A stretch of DNA of 64,000 bases from Bacillota bacterium (GTDB taxonomy: Bacteria > Bacillota > Clostridia > Lachnospirales > Lachnospiraceae), in NCBI GenBank assembly GCA_023411215.1, contig JAEYOY010000010.1, positions 14,088 through 78,087 on the forward strand, written 5' to 3'. The stretch's first letter is position 1, and each line of letters opens with the position of its first letter. Shown piece by piece: positions 17,120 through 26,377 of this stretch. Below the pieces are notes generated by a model. It did no database searches and had not been told where the DNA came from. It worked only from the letters and a program-made list of their open reading frames with translations. The position numbers and the translations under genes were made by a program.

Positions 17120-18100
17120 ATGATAAAAATTGACCATTTATCCACCTCGTATTCAACAATTAGCGGACCGGTTCATGTTATTAACGATGTGGATTTTGAA
17201 ATATATGATAATGAAATTTTCGGAATTGCTGGAGAATCAGGCTGTGGCAAGACAACCTTATTAAAAGCATTGTATGATATTATAGAATTTCCTATGGTTG
17301 TGGACTCGGGTAAACTCATACTTAGTGGTGAAAAGAATGGGAAAGCCTTTTCCTATGAGACCGGACAGATCAGAAAGGCCTGGTGGGAGAATATTTCTTA
17401 TGTACCGCAAGCAGCGCAGAGTGTACTGAATCCGATTGTTCCGCTCAAGAATCAATTTCTTGATTCTATTCCGAAAACGGATCGGATGAGGGAACCAAAG
17501 GAGATTACCTTGAAGAGAGTTTCAGACTATCTGGAAGAGCTCAGTCTCTCTGCTGATTTATTGAATGCTTATCCATTCCAGCTCTCCGGTGGAATGAGAC
17601 AGCGTGTTATAATAGCGCTGGCAACCTTTATGTCTCCCAATGTAGTTCTGGCAGATGAACCGACGACAGCACTTGATGTTGTCGTTCAAAGAGGTATTCT
17701 TATGATGCTCATGCGTCTTCAAAAACAGCTAAAGAATACCATGGTCATAGTAAGTCATGATATGGGCGTGCATTATCAGATCACTGACCGTATGGGTATT
17801 ATGTACTCCGGTAGTATGGTTGAGTTAGGCAGGACAGAGGACATCTTTGAAAGGCCGATACATCCGTATACCCAGATGCTGGTAGGAGCTCTCCCGCGAG
17901 TAGGTGATAAGAGTCAGAAAACAGGAATACCGGGAAGGCCCCCAGCACTTACTAACCCACCTCCGGGCTGTAGATTTGCACCTCGTTGCCCGAAAGCAAA
18001 GGATGAATGCAAAAAATCGGTACCGAAGTTTCGTGAAGTGGAGAAGGGGCGTTATGCAGCCTGTCATTTTCTGAGCAATGGAGGTAGTGTAAATGTCTGA
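17120..18100 (+). CDS. ABC transporter ATPase, DppD/OppD type
   Basis: A 326-residue ATPase with Walker A GESGCGKTT, signature LSGGMRQR, Walker B VVLADEPTTALD and VSHD. The C-terminal extension carries the cysteine cluster CRFAPRCPKAKDEC found in OppD/DppD ATPases. The start at 17120 follows a GAGGAAGG site. It overlaps the next ATPase by 8 bp, so the two nucleotide-binding subunits are translationally coupled. Confidence 0.92.
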   Translation: MIKIDHLSTSYSTISGPVHVINDVDFEIYDNEIFGIAGESGCGKTTLLKALYDIIEFPMVVDSGKLILSGEKNGKAFSYETGQIRKAWWENISYVPQAAQSVLNPIVPLKNQFLDSIPKTDRMREPKEITLKRVSDYLEELSLSADLLNAYPFQLSGGMRQRVIIALATFMSPNVVLADEPTTALDVVVQRGILMMLMRLQKQLKNTMVIVSHDMGVHYQITDRMGIMYSGSMVELGRTEDIFERPIHPYTQMLVGALPRVGDKSQKTGIPGRPPALTNPPPGCRFAPRCPKAKDECKKSVPKFREVEKGRYAACHFLSNGGSVNV

Positions 18101-19076
18101 AAAATTGCTTGAAATAAAGAATATCACGAAATCCTTCCATATTGGAGGGATGCTAAGTAAAAAGAGGCTGGTCGCAGTGGATGAGATCAATATCGATATC
18201 GATGCCGGTAAGCCCGTTATCCTTTCCATTGTAGGTGAATCAGGTTGTGGTAAATCTACCTTATGCAAGATGATTCTGCGTATGCATGATCCGGATCAGG
18301 GCGATATACTGCTTTCCGGGAGATCTTATCGAGATCGCAAAGGGTACGATCCCTTTCAATTCAGACTGGATGTACAGCCGATCTTTCAGAATCCGTATGA
18401 ATCCTTCTCGATGAGAAAAACAGTGGATACCTACCTGTTCAATACAGCTCTTCGTCTTAAGATAGCGAAAAATAAAAAAGAGGCAGAAAAGCTGATCGAT
18501 GATACACTAAAAAGCGTAGGTTTGTCACTTGAAGTAGTAAAGGGCAAATATCCGACCCAGTTCTCGGGCGGAGAACTGCAAAGAGTATCGATTGCCAGAG
18601 CGCTCATTACCCGACCTAAGCTTATCATTGCGGATGAACCGGTCGCTGCTATTGATGCATCTATGAAAATGAATATCGTAAATCTGTTCAAAGAGCTGAA
18701 GGATAAATATAATGTATCATTCATCTATGTTACCCATGATCTTTCAACCGCCTATTACGTATCAGATTATATTGCTACACTATATAGAGGTTGTCTGATC
18801 GAATATGGAAAGGCTAAGGAGATTATGGATAATCCAGCACATCCATATACAGAGCTCTTAATGAATGCAGTTCCAAGAGTAGGAGAAAAATGGGATCAAG
18901 AATTGGTAATGCCAGACACAGAGGATAAAGAGTATGCAATCAGCTATTGCAAATTTGCTCCCCGCTGTTCTTATGCTACCGAGGAATGTAGGAAATCCAG
19001 ACCGGATATGAAGACCTCAGCCGACGGGCGGAAAGTGTTGTGCTTCCATCCCTTAAGTGGTATGATGGATCAGTAA
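18093..19076 (+). CDS. ABC transporter ATPase, DppF/OppF type
   Basis: A 327-residue ATPase with Walker A GESGCGKST, signature FSGGELQR, Walker B IIADEPVAAID and VTHD, plus the C-terminal Cys cluster CKFAPRCSYATEEC. It is the second nucleotide-binding subunit of the oligopeptide/oligosaccharide importer. Its ATG lies inside the end of the DppD-type gene, behind GGAGG. It closes the transporter operon; the TIM-barrel gene starts 74 bp later and may be co-transcribed. Confidence 0.92.
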   Translation: MSEKLLEIKNITKSFHIGGMLSKKRLVAVDEINIDIDAGKPVILSIVGESGCGKSTLCKMILRMHDPDQGDILLSGRSYRDRKGYDPFQFRLDVQPIFQNPYESFSMRKTVDTYLFNTALRLKIAKNKKEAEKLIDDTLKSVGLSLEVVKGKYPTQFSGGELQRVSIARALITRPKLIIADEPVAAIDASMKMNIVNLFKELKDKYNVSFIYVTHDLSTAYYVSDYIATLYRGCLIEYGKAKEIMDNPAHPYTELLMNAVPRVGEKWDQELVMPDTEDKEYAISYCKFAPRCSYATEECRKSRPDMKTSADGRKVLCFHPLSGMMDQ

Positions 19077-19150
19077 CTCATGCAAAGCGAAATGTAAACA
19101 TTGGCAAAAATGAAGACGACTGAGCACAGAAAGGATGCGTTGCTATTATT

Positions 19151-20029
19151 ATGGAACAAATAAAAATTGGAACCTGTATACCGGGAATCAAGGCTGTTGA
19201 ATGGCTTCCGGCAATGCTGGATGCGGGTTTTGAGACCGTCTCAATAAATTTTCATATGTCTTTAGAAAATGTGGATTTATCGGAATTATCAAAGAAAGTC
19301 AAGGATATATTGGGTGATACCGGAGTTAAGGTATCCAGTCTGGGATTGTACTGTAATCCATTGCAATATGAAGAACATAGAAAGAATTTGGAATATTGCA
19401 TTGATTCTGCCAAATTGTTTGGCGCAAATACGGTAACAACCTTTGCAGGAGCAATTGAAGGAAGACCAGTAGAAGAAGCTATTCCCGTATTTGGAAAAGT
19501 ATTCCGTGAACTTTCGAAACGTGCTGCGGACAATCAGATTAAAATAGGTATTGAAAACTGTCCGATGGGAGGCACCTGGAATCAGCCTACCTGTAATATA
19601 GGCTTTAATCCCAAAGCTTGGGATATGATGTTTACAGAAGTGCCGGAGGATAATCTCGGTTTGGAATGGGAACCAGCACATCAGCTAACACAGTTAATTG
19701 ATCCTCTTCCCCAGTTGAAGCAATGGATTAAAAAAGTGGTTCATGTACATGGTAAAGATTCTTCCATAGACTGGGATGCAATAAAACGTTTTGGTGTATT
19801 GGGAGCAGAGAAATATGTTTATGACAGGACACCGGGATTTGGTGATACTGACTGGAGGAAAATCATATTTGCCTTACATATGGGTGGGTATAATGGTGAT
19901 ATCTGTATCGAAGGTTATCACGACCCGATATACAGAGGAGAATGGGAGATGACAGCTCAGCTCCATGGGCTGAATTATTTGAAATGGTGCAGAGGCGGAG
20001 AGTTCGTACCAAATCCTTGGGAAAAGTAG
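19151..20029 (+). CDS. Sugar phosphate isomerase/epimerase-like TIM barrel (AP endonuclease 2 superfamily)
   Basis: A 292-residue protein of the xylose isomerase-like TIM barrel superfamily. Visible features include GIENCPMGG with a candidate metal-binding Glu, a HVHGKD segment with histidines, and a terminal region with IEGYHDP. Such enzymes isomerize or epimerize sugars or act on inositol-type substrates; the exact reaction cannot be told. There is no signal peptide, so it is cytoplasmic. Following the transporter operon, it may process the imported sugar. AAAGGA lies upstream but at a wide spacing. Confidence 0.8.
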   Translation: MEQIKIGTCIPGIKAVEWLPAMLDAGFETVSINFHMSLENVDLSELSKKVKDILGDTGVKVSSLGLYCNPLQYEEHRKNLEYCIDSAKLFGANTVTTFAGAIEGRPVEEAIPVFGKVFRELSKRAADNQIKIGIENCPMGGTWNQPTCNIGFNPKAWDMMFTEVPEDNLGLEWEPAHQLTQLIDPLPQLKQWIKKVVHVHGKDSSIDWDAIKRFGVLGAEKYVYDRTPGFGDTDWRKIIFALHMGGYNGDICIEGYHDPIYRGEWEMTAQLHGLNYLKWCRGGEFVPNPWEK

Positions 20030-20142
20030 GGGACGCATAAAAAACCCTCTGGTCTTAGTTAAATAATACTGTAGCTGAATGAGGACATTAAAAGATTAAC
20101 TTATTTACAGGATACAGGTTAATGGAAAGGCGTGGTTTTTCT

Positions 20143-21576
20143 ATGAATAAAGTATTGTGTTTTTTGCTGGTTACTGTCCTGATATTATCATTCGCCTCAT
20201 GTATAAAAACAATAGATTCTGGTAACGCAGGCAGTGATACGGATGGTCTACAGGCAAAAGAAAATACTATAACACAGGGGAATAGCGATGCAGATACAGT
20301 TACTGCAGAGAAAAAAGTTATTACTGTGACCTTTCGAGATGATGGTCGGGGTGAAAACAGCGCATTATGGCGATGGCTGCAGACTGCATATGATAGCTTT
20401 GACATGAAGGACAGCTGCGTATTAGACATTGCTCCGATTACTGCCAGCGAAGGGGATTATTTTGCTAAGGTCGCTCTTTCCTTACAGTCTGAAAAAACAG
20501 CACCTGACTTAGTGGCAGAGGATACTTTCCAGCTTCCGGCGGATGTGGAAGCAGGTTATCTAACTCCTCTAGATGATTATCTGGAGAGTTATGAGGATTG
20601 GACAAACGGTTCCTATAATAACGTCTTTAAACTAAATGTTACCGGAGCTGACAATAAGGTGTATGGTGTGCCGTACAATACGGATACCCGAGGCTTATGG
20701 TATAACAAGGAGATCTTTAAACAGGCTGGGTTGCCGGAAGAGTGGAGGCCAAAGACCTGGGAGGATATTCTTGTCGCGTGCCAGACAATCAAAGAAAAGG
20801 TTCCGGATGTAGTACCGTTCTGGTGCAATTCAGCTGTAGCTACCGGAGAAGCAACCTCCATGCAGACCTATGAGATGCTTCTATATGGAACGGGGGAACG
20901 ATTACTGGATAATGCTACCGGCAAATGGATCATTTCCAGTCAGGGTATGTTAGATACCTTAAACTTCTTAGATTATATTTATGAGAATAATTTCGGACCA
21001 CCGTTATCGAAGGTGTTGAATGGCCAGGCCAGCAATATTTCAGCCAGAGAATACTTACCCCAGGGTAAGCTTGTTATATCACTTGATGGTAATTGGATTA
21101 CTGGTAATTATCTGGATACAGGTGCATCTCCGTGGCCGGAATATGATAAAGTTTTAGGCTTTGCTCCCATGCCTACCCAATATGGCGATGGTCCAGGAAT
21201 TACAACTATGGCTGGTGGTTGGGCATGGTCAATTCCTGCTAAATCCGATAACAAAGACATTACAATGGAATTTATTAAACATCTAATGGATCCAGAGGTA
21301 TATGTAGATGCTCTTATTTCTTTAGGTAGCATAGGTACAAGGACCGATATCATAGATAACGAAAAATACTCTAACCTACCATTCATCCAAACAGCAACAG
21401 ACTACTTAAAGGTTGCATCCTTTCGTCCAAAGGACAGCAGATATTCAGCGGTTTCTTCCCATATACAGACCATGGTGGAATCGGTTGTATCCGGAACAAG
21501 CCCGGCAGATGCGATTGCAACCTACGGTGTAGATGTAACCCGTACGGTAGGAGAAGATAATGTAATCATGAAATAG
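20143..21576 (+). CDS. Extracellular sugar-binding lipoprotein, family 1, orphan
   Basis: A 477-residue lipoprotein with signal peptide and lipobox ending at Cys20 (SFASC), a polar linker and a family 1 sugar-binding fold (IFKQAGLPEEWRPKTWEDIL, and a C-terminal AGGWAWSIPAKS segment). ATG at 20143 gives a clean signal peptide; the in-frame ATG at 20122 would add seven residues. No permease or ATPase lies beside it, so it either shares components encoded elsewhere or serves sensing. It is the third binding protein in this region and is followed by a clear terminator. Confidence 0.83.
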   Translation: MNKVLCFLLVTVLILSFASCIKTIDSGNAGSDTDGLQAKENTITQGNSDADTVTAEKKVITVTFRDDGRGENSALWRWLQTAYDSFDMKDSCVLDIAPITASEGDYFAKVALSLQSEKTAPDLVAEDTFQLPADVEAGYLTPLDDYLESYEDWTNGSYNNVFKLNVTGADNKVYGVPYNTDTRGLWYNKEIFKQAGLPEEWRPKTWEDILVACQTIKEKVPDVVPFWCNSAVATGEATSMQTYEMLLYGTGERLLDNATGKWIISSQGMLDTLNFLDYIYENNFGPPLSKVLNGQASNISAREYLPQGKLVISLDGNWITGNYLDTGASPWPEYDKVLGFAPMPTQYGDGPGITTMAGGWAWSIPAKSDNKDITMEFIKHLMDPEVYVDALISLGSIGTRTDIIDNEKYSNLPFIQTATDYLKVASFRPKDSRYSAVSSHIQTMVESVVSGTSPADAIATYGVDVTRTVGEDNVIMK

Positions 21577-21642
21577 GATTATTTCGAGCGTTTAAGGGTT
21601 ACGGGATTGAAAGCATTAAAATAGGTTTGATTTATTCAGATG

Positions 21643-21683
21643 AAAATCCTTACTTTTTGGAAATGAGAGTAAGGATTTTTTTC
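21643..21683 (+). terminator. Terminator after the orphan sugar-binding protein
   Basis: A perfect 12-bp stem, AAAATCCTTACT (21643-21654) and its complement (21668-21679), ends in a run of T. It lies in the 330-bp gap before flavodoxin; the rest of that gap shows no gene. Confidence 0.85.
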
Positions 21684-21906
21684 ATGCTCATTACCTAAAC
21701 GAGTAAATGAAAGTGTAAATAATTTGTGGCAGCATTGGAACAATATTCAACTAATCATTGTGGTATTTAAAATACAATAAGGAGATAAAAGGTATTGTAA
21801 TTTATGGAAATCTCCAATACTATATTATTAGGCAGGGGTGCTGTTAAAATATAACCTCTGGCTCGTGCTTTCGTAACCATAAATTATTTAAGCTGGAGGG
21901 AAAAAT

Positions 21907-22374
21907 ATGAAATTCCTAGTAATATATTATTCCACATATAAAAACCACACTGAAAAAATTGCGAAGCTATTCGCAGAGAAAATGAATGCAGATATCGTAA
22001 ATATAAAAAATACTAAGGATATAATAATTGACGACTATGATCTGATTGGTTTTGGATCTGGAATATATAAGGAAAGTATGGCACCGCAAATATTTAGCTG
22101 TGTTGGACGATTAAATTTAAAGAACAAAGGCGTTTTTGTCTTCTCGACAAGCGGAGCTGGAATGAGATACTATAATAATAAACTAATTAAGCTACTAGAG
22201 GAAAAGGGATCAAGCTGTAAGGGAAGCTTTGCTTGCAAAGGAAGTTTTGTCAGCAGGGATTTCAGCGATAATAGAATATTTGATTTTATGAGCAGATTTG
22301 CACTTGGGCATCCGAATGATAAGGATTTAAGAAAAGCGGAGGAATTTATTAAGAAAGTAATGCACAGCGATTAA
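21907..22374 (+). CDS. Flavodoxin-like protein
   Basis: A 155-residue flavodoxin fold. The N-terminal YYSTYKNHTEKIAK is the FMN phosphate loop and GFGSGIYKESMAP is the middle flavin-binding segment. It is closest to the flavodoxin domains used as small electron carriers or menaquinone-independent reductases (HemG-like). The start follows CTGGAGGG. It stands alone between terminator-bounded genes and has no transmembrane helix. Confidence 0.82.
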   Translation: MKFLVIYYSTYKNHTEKIAKLFAEKMNADIVNIKNTKDIIIDDYDLIGFGSGIYKESMAPQIFSCVGRLNLKNKGVFVFSTSGAGMRYYNNKLIKLLEEKGSSCKGSFACKGSFVSRDFSDNRIFDFMSRFALGHPNDKDLRKAEEFIKKVMHSD

Positions 22375-22469
22375 TACGGCTGACCTCCTGTGTCAACAAA
22401 AATGTGCATAGATAATCAAGAAAACAATTTGGAAATAGTATATTATTTACCTTGTGAGGAGGTGAGAAT

Positions 22470-23258
22470 ATGGATTGGATGACATGTATTCAACAGACAA
22501 TTGACTATATCGAAGATAATATCGGAGTTGAGCTAGATATTAATATGCTGGCAGAAAGAATGTATACCTCGCAGTTTTATTTTCAAAAAGTCTTTACTAT
22601 CTTATGCGATTGTACTGTAAGTGAATACATACGAAATAGACGAATGACACTGTCGGGTTATGAAATTATAGCTACTGATATTTCCATCATAGATATCGCC
22701 TTAAAGTATGGTTATGAGACTCACGAAAGCTTCACCAGAGCTTTTACTAGATTTCATGGGTTGACTCCGTCGGATGCCAGAAGGAATCATTCGAACCTAA
22801 CAGTATTCTCGCGGATCTCCGTAAAATCTAATTTAACAGGAGGTAAGGTACTTATGAGTGATTTTTCAGAAAGAGGTTATGTGGTAAAAGAAACAGGAGC
22901 TGTCTATTATACCCAGAATATGGATAATACCCTGCAATGGTTTAAGGAAGTATTAGGCTGGTACGGACAGATTGAGGCAAGAAATGAAGAAAATATAGGC
23001 ACATACGGATGTGTCAATAATATTCCTATCGAGCTTGAAGCTCTTCATATTGCTCCGTTTACAGGAATTCATATGTTTAGGGGTGAGCCGTTGAAAATGA
23101 TGGTAGGGTTTATGCTGGTTCAAGGCGTTGAACAATTATATCATTTTGTTAAGAGAAATGGCTGGAATGAGATCACAGAAGTTAAGGAACAGCCATGGGG
23201 TGGGAAAACCTGCTCTGTAACCACCATTGATGGGAGCATTTTGACCTTCTTTGAATAG
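22470..23258 (+). CDS. AraC-type regulator fused to a glyoxalase/VOC-like domain
   Basis: A 262-residue protein with an N-terminal AraC double helix-turn-helix (about residues 1-108, with TSQFYFQKVF and the second-helix segment HESFTRAFTRFHGLTPSDARR) and a C-terminal VOC-like domain (about 132-262, including LQWFKEVLGWYGQIEAR and a final GSILTFFE). In most AraC proteins the sensor is N-terminal or GyrI-like; here it is a glyoxalase fold that may bind a ligand. The start is ATG at 22470 behind GAGGAGGTGAG. It lies 95 bp after flavodoxin. Confidence 0.85.
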   Translation: MDWMTCIQQTIDYIEDNIGVELDINMLAERMYTSQFYFQKVFTILCDCTVSEYIRNRRMTLSGYEIIATDISIIDIALKYGYETHESFTRAFTRFHGLTPSDARRNHSNLTVFSRISVKSNLTGGKVLMSDFSERGYVVKETGAVYYTQNMDNTLQWFKEVLGWYGQIEARNEENIGTYGCVNNIPIELEALHIAPFTGIHMFRGEPLKMMVGFMLVQGVEQLYHFVKRNGWNEITEVKEQPWGGKTCSVTTIDGSILTFFE

Positions 23259-23323
23259 AAGCCGTGAGATGCCAATGGAGTTCATTATGTAGTTTGATTG
23301 TGAATAAAATATTTACTTTTTTG

Positions 23324-23363
23324 AAATACCAGAGGAGTCTCTAAGCGCTCATCTGGTATTTTT
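23324..23363 (+). terminator. Terminator after the AraC-VOC gene
   Basis: A 10-bp stem (AAATACCAGA with its complement) is followed by TTT. It lies 66 bp after the stop. Confidence 0.7.
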
Positions 23364-23538
23364 ATGATAACGAGTGATTAACATGCGTAGGAATGGAATA
23401 ATATGATTATCTCAGTGGTATCTCAATTGTAATGATCCTATTCCTCACCTTTTTGCTGATAAAACCTATGTATTCTTACTAATTGTAATAATATAATAAA
23501 AGAAAATATTATTCAAGTAGAAGGAGATAATGATAACA

Positions 23539-25440
23539 ATGAAACTAAGAGCACCTGCTACCCCTCTTATCACAATTGATCCCTATTTCAGTATCTGGTC
23601 AGTGAGTGATGAATTAAATTCAGGAGAAACGGTACACTGGACTTGTAAACCTAACCCCATAACAGGTATACTTACAATAGATAATCAGGATTATCTATTT
23701 ATGGGCAGCAAAGAGAATATGATAAAGATGGTTCAAACAGATTGTGACATAAATGCAATGTCTACGATTTATAAATTTAGAACTGGTTCTATTGAGCTTA
23801 TACTTACTTTTACATCACCTTTATTACTGGATGATCTTAAGGTACTATCCAGGCCGGTATCCTATCTGAAGGCTGAGCTTCGTGGGTTGGACAATGCTTC
23901 TCATCAGGCAAGAATCAGTTTAACTGTGGAGGATGATGTCTGCCTGGATACACGTCATGAGTGTCCGACAGAGGGTGAGAGTGTTACTATAGATTCCGCG
24001 ATTGCATGCGCAAGAATGGGAAGCATTCTTCAGCCTGTCTTAGGTAAAGCGGGTGATGATGTACGTATCAATTGGGGATTTTTTTATCTAGCCGTTAAGG
24101 CAGGATTGCCAGAAGTACATATTCAAAAACAGGGAGAAGCTACCAGTCTAGAAGCCTGCGCAGTACTTGATACCTCCAGTCAGGAATTTGCTTTGTTTAC
24201 TTTTGCATATGATGACATCAACTGTCTTCAGTACTTTGGTGAGGATCTTAAGGGGTATTGGGTTAAGGAATCGGATGACATCAAGGAAATCATCCGTAGA
24301 GCCTATAACGAGTATGATTCAATTATGGAGCGCTGCAATCTCTTCGGTGACGAATTATACCAGGCTGCTTTAGCAAGCGGCGGAGAAAAATATGCAGAGC
24401 TTCTTACTCTGGCTTATCGTCAGACAATTGCAGCGCATAAGCTTAGCGAGGATAAAAAGGGTGAATTACTGTTTATTTCCAAAGAGTGCTTTAGTAATGC
24501 ATGTGCAGCAACCGTGGATGTAACCTATCCTTCCATACCGTTATTTCTATTGTACAATCCGGAATTGGTGAAAGGAATGCTGAGACCGGTATTTAAGTAT
24601 GCTGCAACAGATATTTGGTATCACGATTTTGCACCTCATGATGTCGGCACATATCCATTAGTGAACGGACAAGTATACGGCGGAGGAACAGACCTAAAGG
24701 ATCAGATGCCGATTGAAGAATGCGGCAATATGCTGGTAACGCTTGCGGCAGTATGCATGACCAGTGGTGATTATAGCTTTGCAGCGGAGCATTTGCCAAC
24801 TTTAAAACAGTGGACACAGTATCTTATCAAGTATGGCGCTGATCCTGAGAATCAATTATGTACCGATGATTTTGCCGGCCACCTAGCCCATAACTGTAAT
24901 CTGACGCTAAAAGCGATCATGGGCATTGCAAGCTATGGCATTCTTTTGGAGAAGCTTAAGGGCAAGGATGAGGCTGTTACTTATTATGATACAGCTCATG
25001 AAATGGCAAAAAGCTGGGTAGAAAGGGCTATGAATGAGGATGGTACCTACCGTTTGACCTTCGATCAGCCGGATACCTTCAGTATGAAATATAATGTGAT
25101 CTGGGATCAAATCTTTAAGACCGGTATCTTCGCAGATGAGCTTCTGGAGAAAGAGCTGGAAAGCTATCTGGAGCATATTAATCCATATGGTATGCCGCTG
25201 GATAACAGGGCAACCTATACAAAATCCGATTGGCTCGTATGGAGTGCAACCTTAATGAAGAATAAGAAAGATTTTGAACAAATGATTGAGCCGTTATGGA
25301 AGGCATATCATGAAACAGAATCTAGAGTGCCTATGACCGATTGGTATGATACATTGTCCGCAAAGCAAATCGGGTTTCAGCATCGTAGCGTACAGGGCGG
25401 GTTATATATTAAGCTCTTAATGGACAGAGTGAGTAAATAA
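23539..25440 (+). CDS. Glutaminase A-like protein (DUF4964/DUF5127/DUF4965/DUF1793 type)
   Basis: A 633-residue protein matching the GtaA-type architecture: an N-terminal beta-rich region starting RAPATPLITIDPYFSIWS and a C-terminal helical barrel similar to glycoside hydrolase (alpha/alpha)6 folds (HDVGTYPL and DDFAGHLAHNCNLTLKAI). The family is annotated as glutaminase from a fungal enzyme, but bacterial members near glycan genes may be glycosidases. There is no signal peptide, so it is cytoplasmic. The ATG at 23539 is preferred over 23530, which is only 3 bp from AAGGAG. It is a single-gene unit. Confidence 0.8.
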   Translation: MKLRAPATPLITIDPYFSIWSVSDELNSGETVHWTCKPNPITGILTIDNQDYLFMGSKENMIKMVQTDCDINAMSTIYKFRTGSIELILTFTSPLLLDDLKVLSRPVSYLKAELRGLDNASHQARISLTVEDDVCLDTRHECPTEGESVTIDSAIACARMGSILQPVLGKAGDDVRINWGFFYLAVKAGLPEVHIQKQGEATSLEACAVLDTSSQEFALFTFAYDDINCLQYFGEDLKGYWVKESDDIKEIIRRAYNEYDSIMERCNLFGDELYQAALASGGEKYAELLTLAYRQTIAAHKLSEDKKGELLFISKECFSNACAATVDVTYPSIPLFLLYNPELVKGMLRPVFKYAATDIWYHDFAPHDVGTYPLVNGQVYGGGTDLKDQMPIEECGNMLVTLAAVCMTSGDYSFAAEHLPTLKQWTQYLIKYGADPENQLCTDDFAGHLAHNCNLTLKAIMGIASYGILLEKLKGKDEAVTYYDTAHEMAKSWVERAMNEDGTYRLTFDQPDTFSMKYNVIWDQIFKTGIFADELLEKELESYLEHINPYGMPLDNRATYTKSDWLVWSATLMKNKKDFEQMIEPLWKAYHETESRVPMTDWYDTLSAKQIGFQHRSVQGGLYIKLLMDRVSK

Positions 25441-25441
25441 A

Positions 25442-25543
25442 TTGAAGAATAACATTACAATACCCGGGGAGGTTACAACTAATGCTTTTGCAGATTACAA
25501 TAACCGAGCTGCAAAGTATATGGATCAGATAAACTGGTTATAG
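25442..25543 (+). pseudogene. Possible gene remnant, 33 codons
   Basis: A frame from TTG at 25442 encodes a protein-like stretch (NITIPGEVTTNAFADYNNRA and onward to a stop at 25541). It starts right behind the glutaminase-like stop with no ribosome binding site. I do not recognise it; it may be the end of a decayed gene. Confidence 0.25.
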
Positions 25544-25580
25544 TTATAATAATGCTTCATATTTTTATTTTCAAAATGTA

Positions 25581-25610
25581 GAGCGTAAAAGCAAATTTGC
25601 TTTTACGCTC
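25581..25610. repeat. 30-bp perfect palindrome
   Basis: GAGCGTAAAAGCAAA is followed directly by its complement. It can act as a terminator hairpin for the glutaminase-like gene, although no T run follows. Confidence 0.6.
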
Positions 25611-25618
25611 TTGTAAGT

Positions 25619-25801
25619 GTGTCCGGTGGGCACACGTCATTACATGATGCGAAGGTAGAAGCCAGAGCAGCCAGAGCAATATATCTTACGGATGGGAATA
25701 TTCCTGATGAATTGTACTTAGGAGCATATGGCGGAGAAGAAACAGTAAAACACTCTTGTGAGAAAAGGTTAAACGATTGGCTTGAAAAACGTGATTTTTA
25801 G
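25619..25801 (+). pseudogene. Protein-like open frame, 60 codons, probable C-terminal remnant
   Basis: A 60-codon frame ends at 25801 and has protein-like composition (EARAARAIYLTDGNIPDELY, then a charged helical end). No ribosome binding site precedes the GTG at 25619, and the frame closes shortly upstream inside the palindrome. It looks like the C-terminal end of a lost gene. I do not recognise the family. Confidence 0.35.
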
Positions 25802-25968
25802 GATATCAAATAAGTGGCGATTGGTTTAATAAGAATTAACAAAGGTATGATTGAGAAAATGCAAAAGATGTCTTATACTGTAAGTAGATTATCGTTATTT
25901 GGTTAATCATAATGAAATAGGATGCTTATCGGTATATAATTTCCATTTTAGAAACGGAGGGAACCAAC

Positions 25969-26340
25969 ATGGAGATATTTGCAGAATATCTGTCGAATAT
26001 TGATGACCCACAGAACAGGGCTCGAATGGAAGAGGTATTAAACCACGTAGCACAGTGCTTTCCGACTTTAGTACCGAGGATTGCATGGAATCAGCCGATG
26101 TTTACCGACCATGATACCTTTATCATCGCCTTTAGTGCTGCAAAAAAACATTTTGCTGTTGCTCCTGAGAAGGCTGGAATGAACCGGTTTTCTGAGGAGA
26201 TAAAACAGGCCGGCTATGACTGCGGGAAAGAATTGATCCGTATACCGTGGGAAGGTCCGGTAGATTATTCCTTATTGGAGAAAATTATTGAATTTAACAT
26301 ATCGGATAAGAAAGAATGCTCAACTTTCTGGCGGAAATAG
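25969..26340 (+). CDS. DUF1801 protein, YdhG-like
   Basis: A 123-residue protein of the DUF1801 (YdhG) family. Marker segments are IAWNQPMFTDHDTFIIAFSA and KHFAVAPEK. The family has been annotated as a putative iron chaperone by weak analogy to frataxin-like proteins; the true function is unproven. The start is ATG at 25969 behind GGAGGG. The next gene, a second DUF1801 protein, begins 37 bp downstream. Confidence 0.85.
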   Translation: MEIFAEYLSNIDDPQNRARMEEVLNHVAQCFPTLVPRIAWNQPMFTDHDTFIIAFSAAKKHFAVAPEKAGMNRFSEEIKQAGYDCGKELIRIPWEGPVDYSLLEKIIEFNISDKKECSTFWRK

Positions 26341-26377
26341 TTATAATGAGCCAACAACCACAAAGGAGGATTCCGTT

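Noticed and set aside
17825..18268. 147-codon minus-strand frame
   Set aside because: It lies opposite two certain ATPase genes, so it is an antisense shadow.
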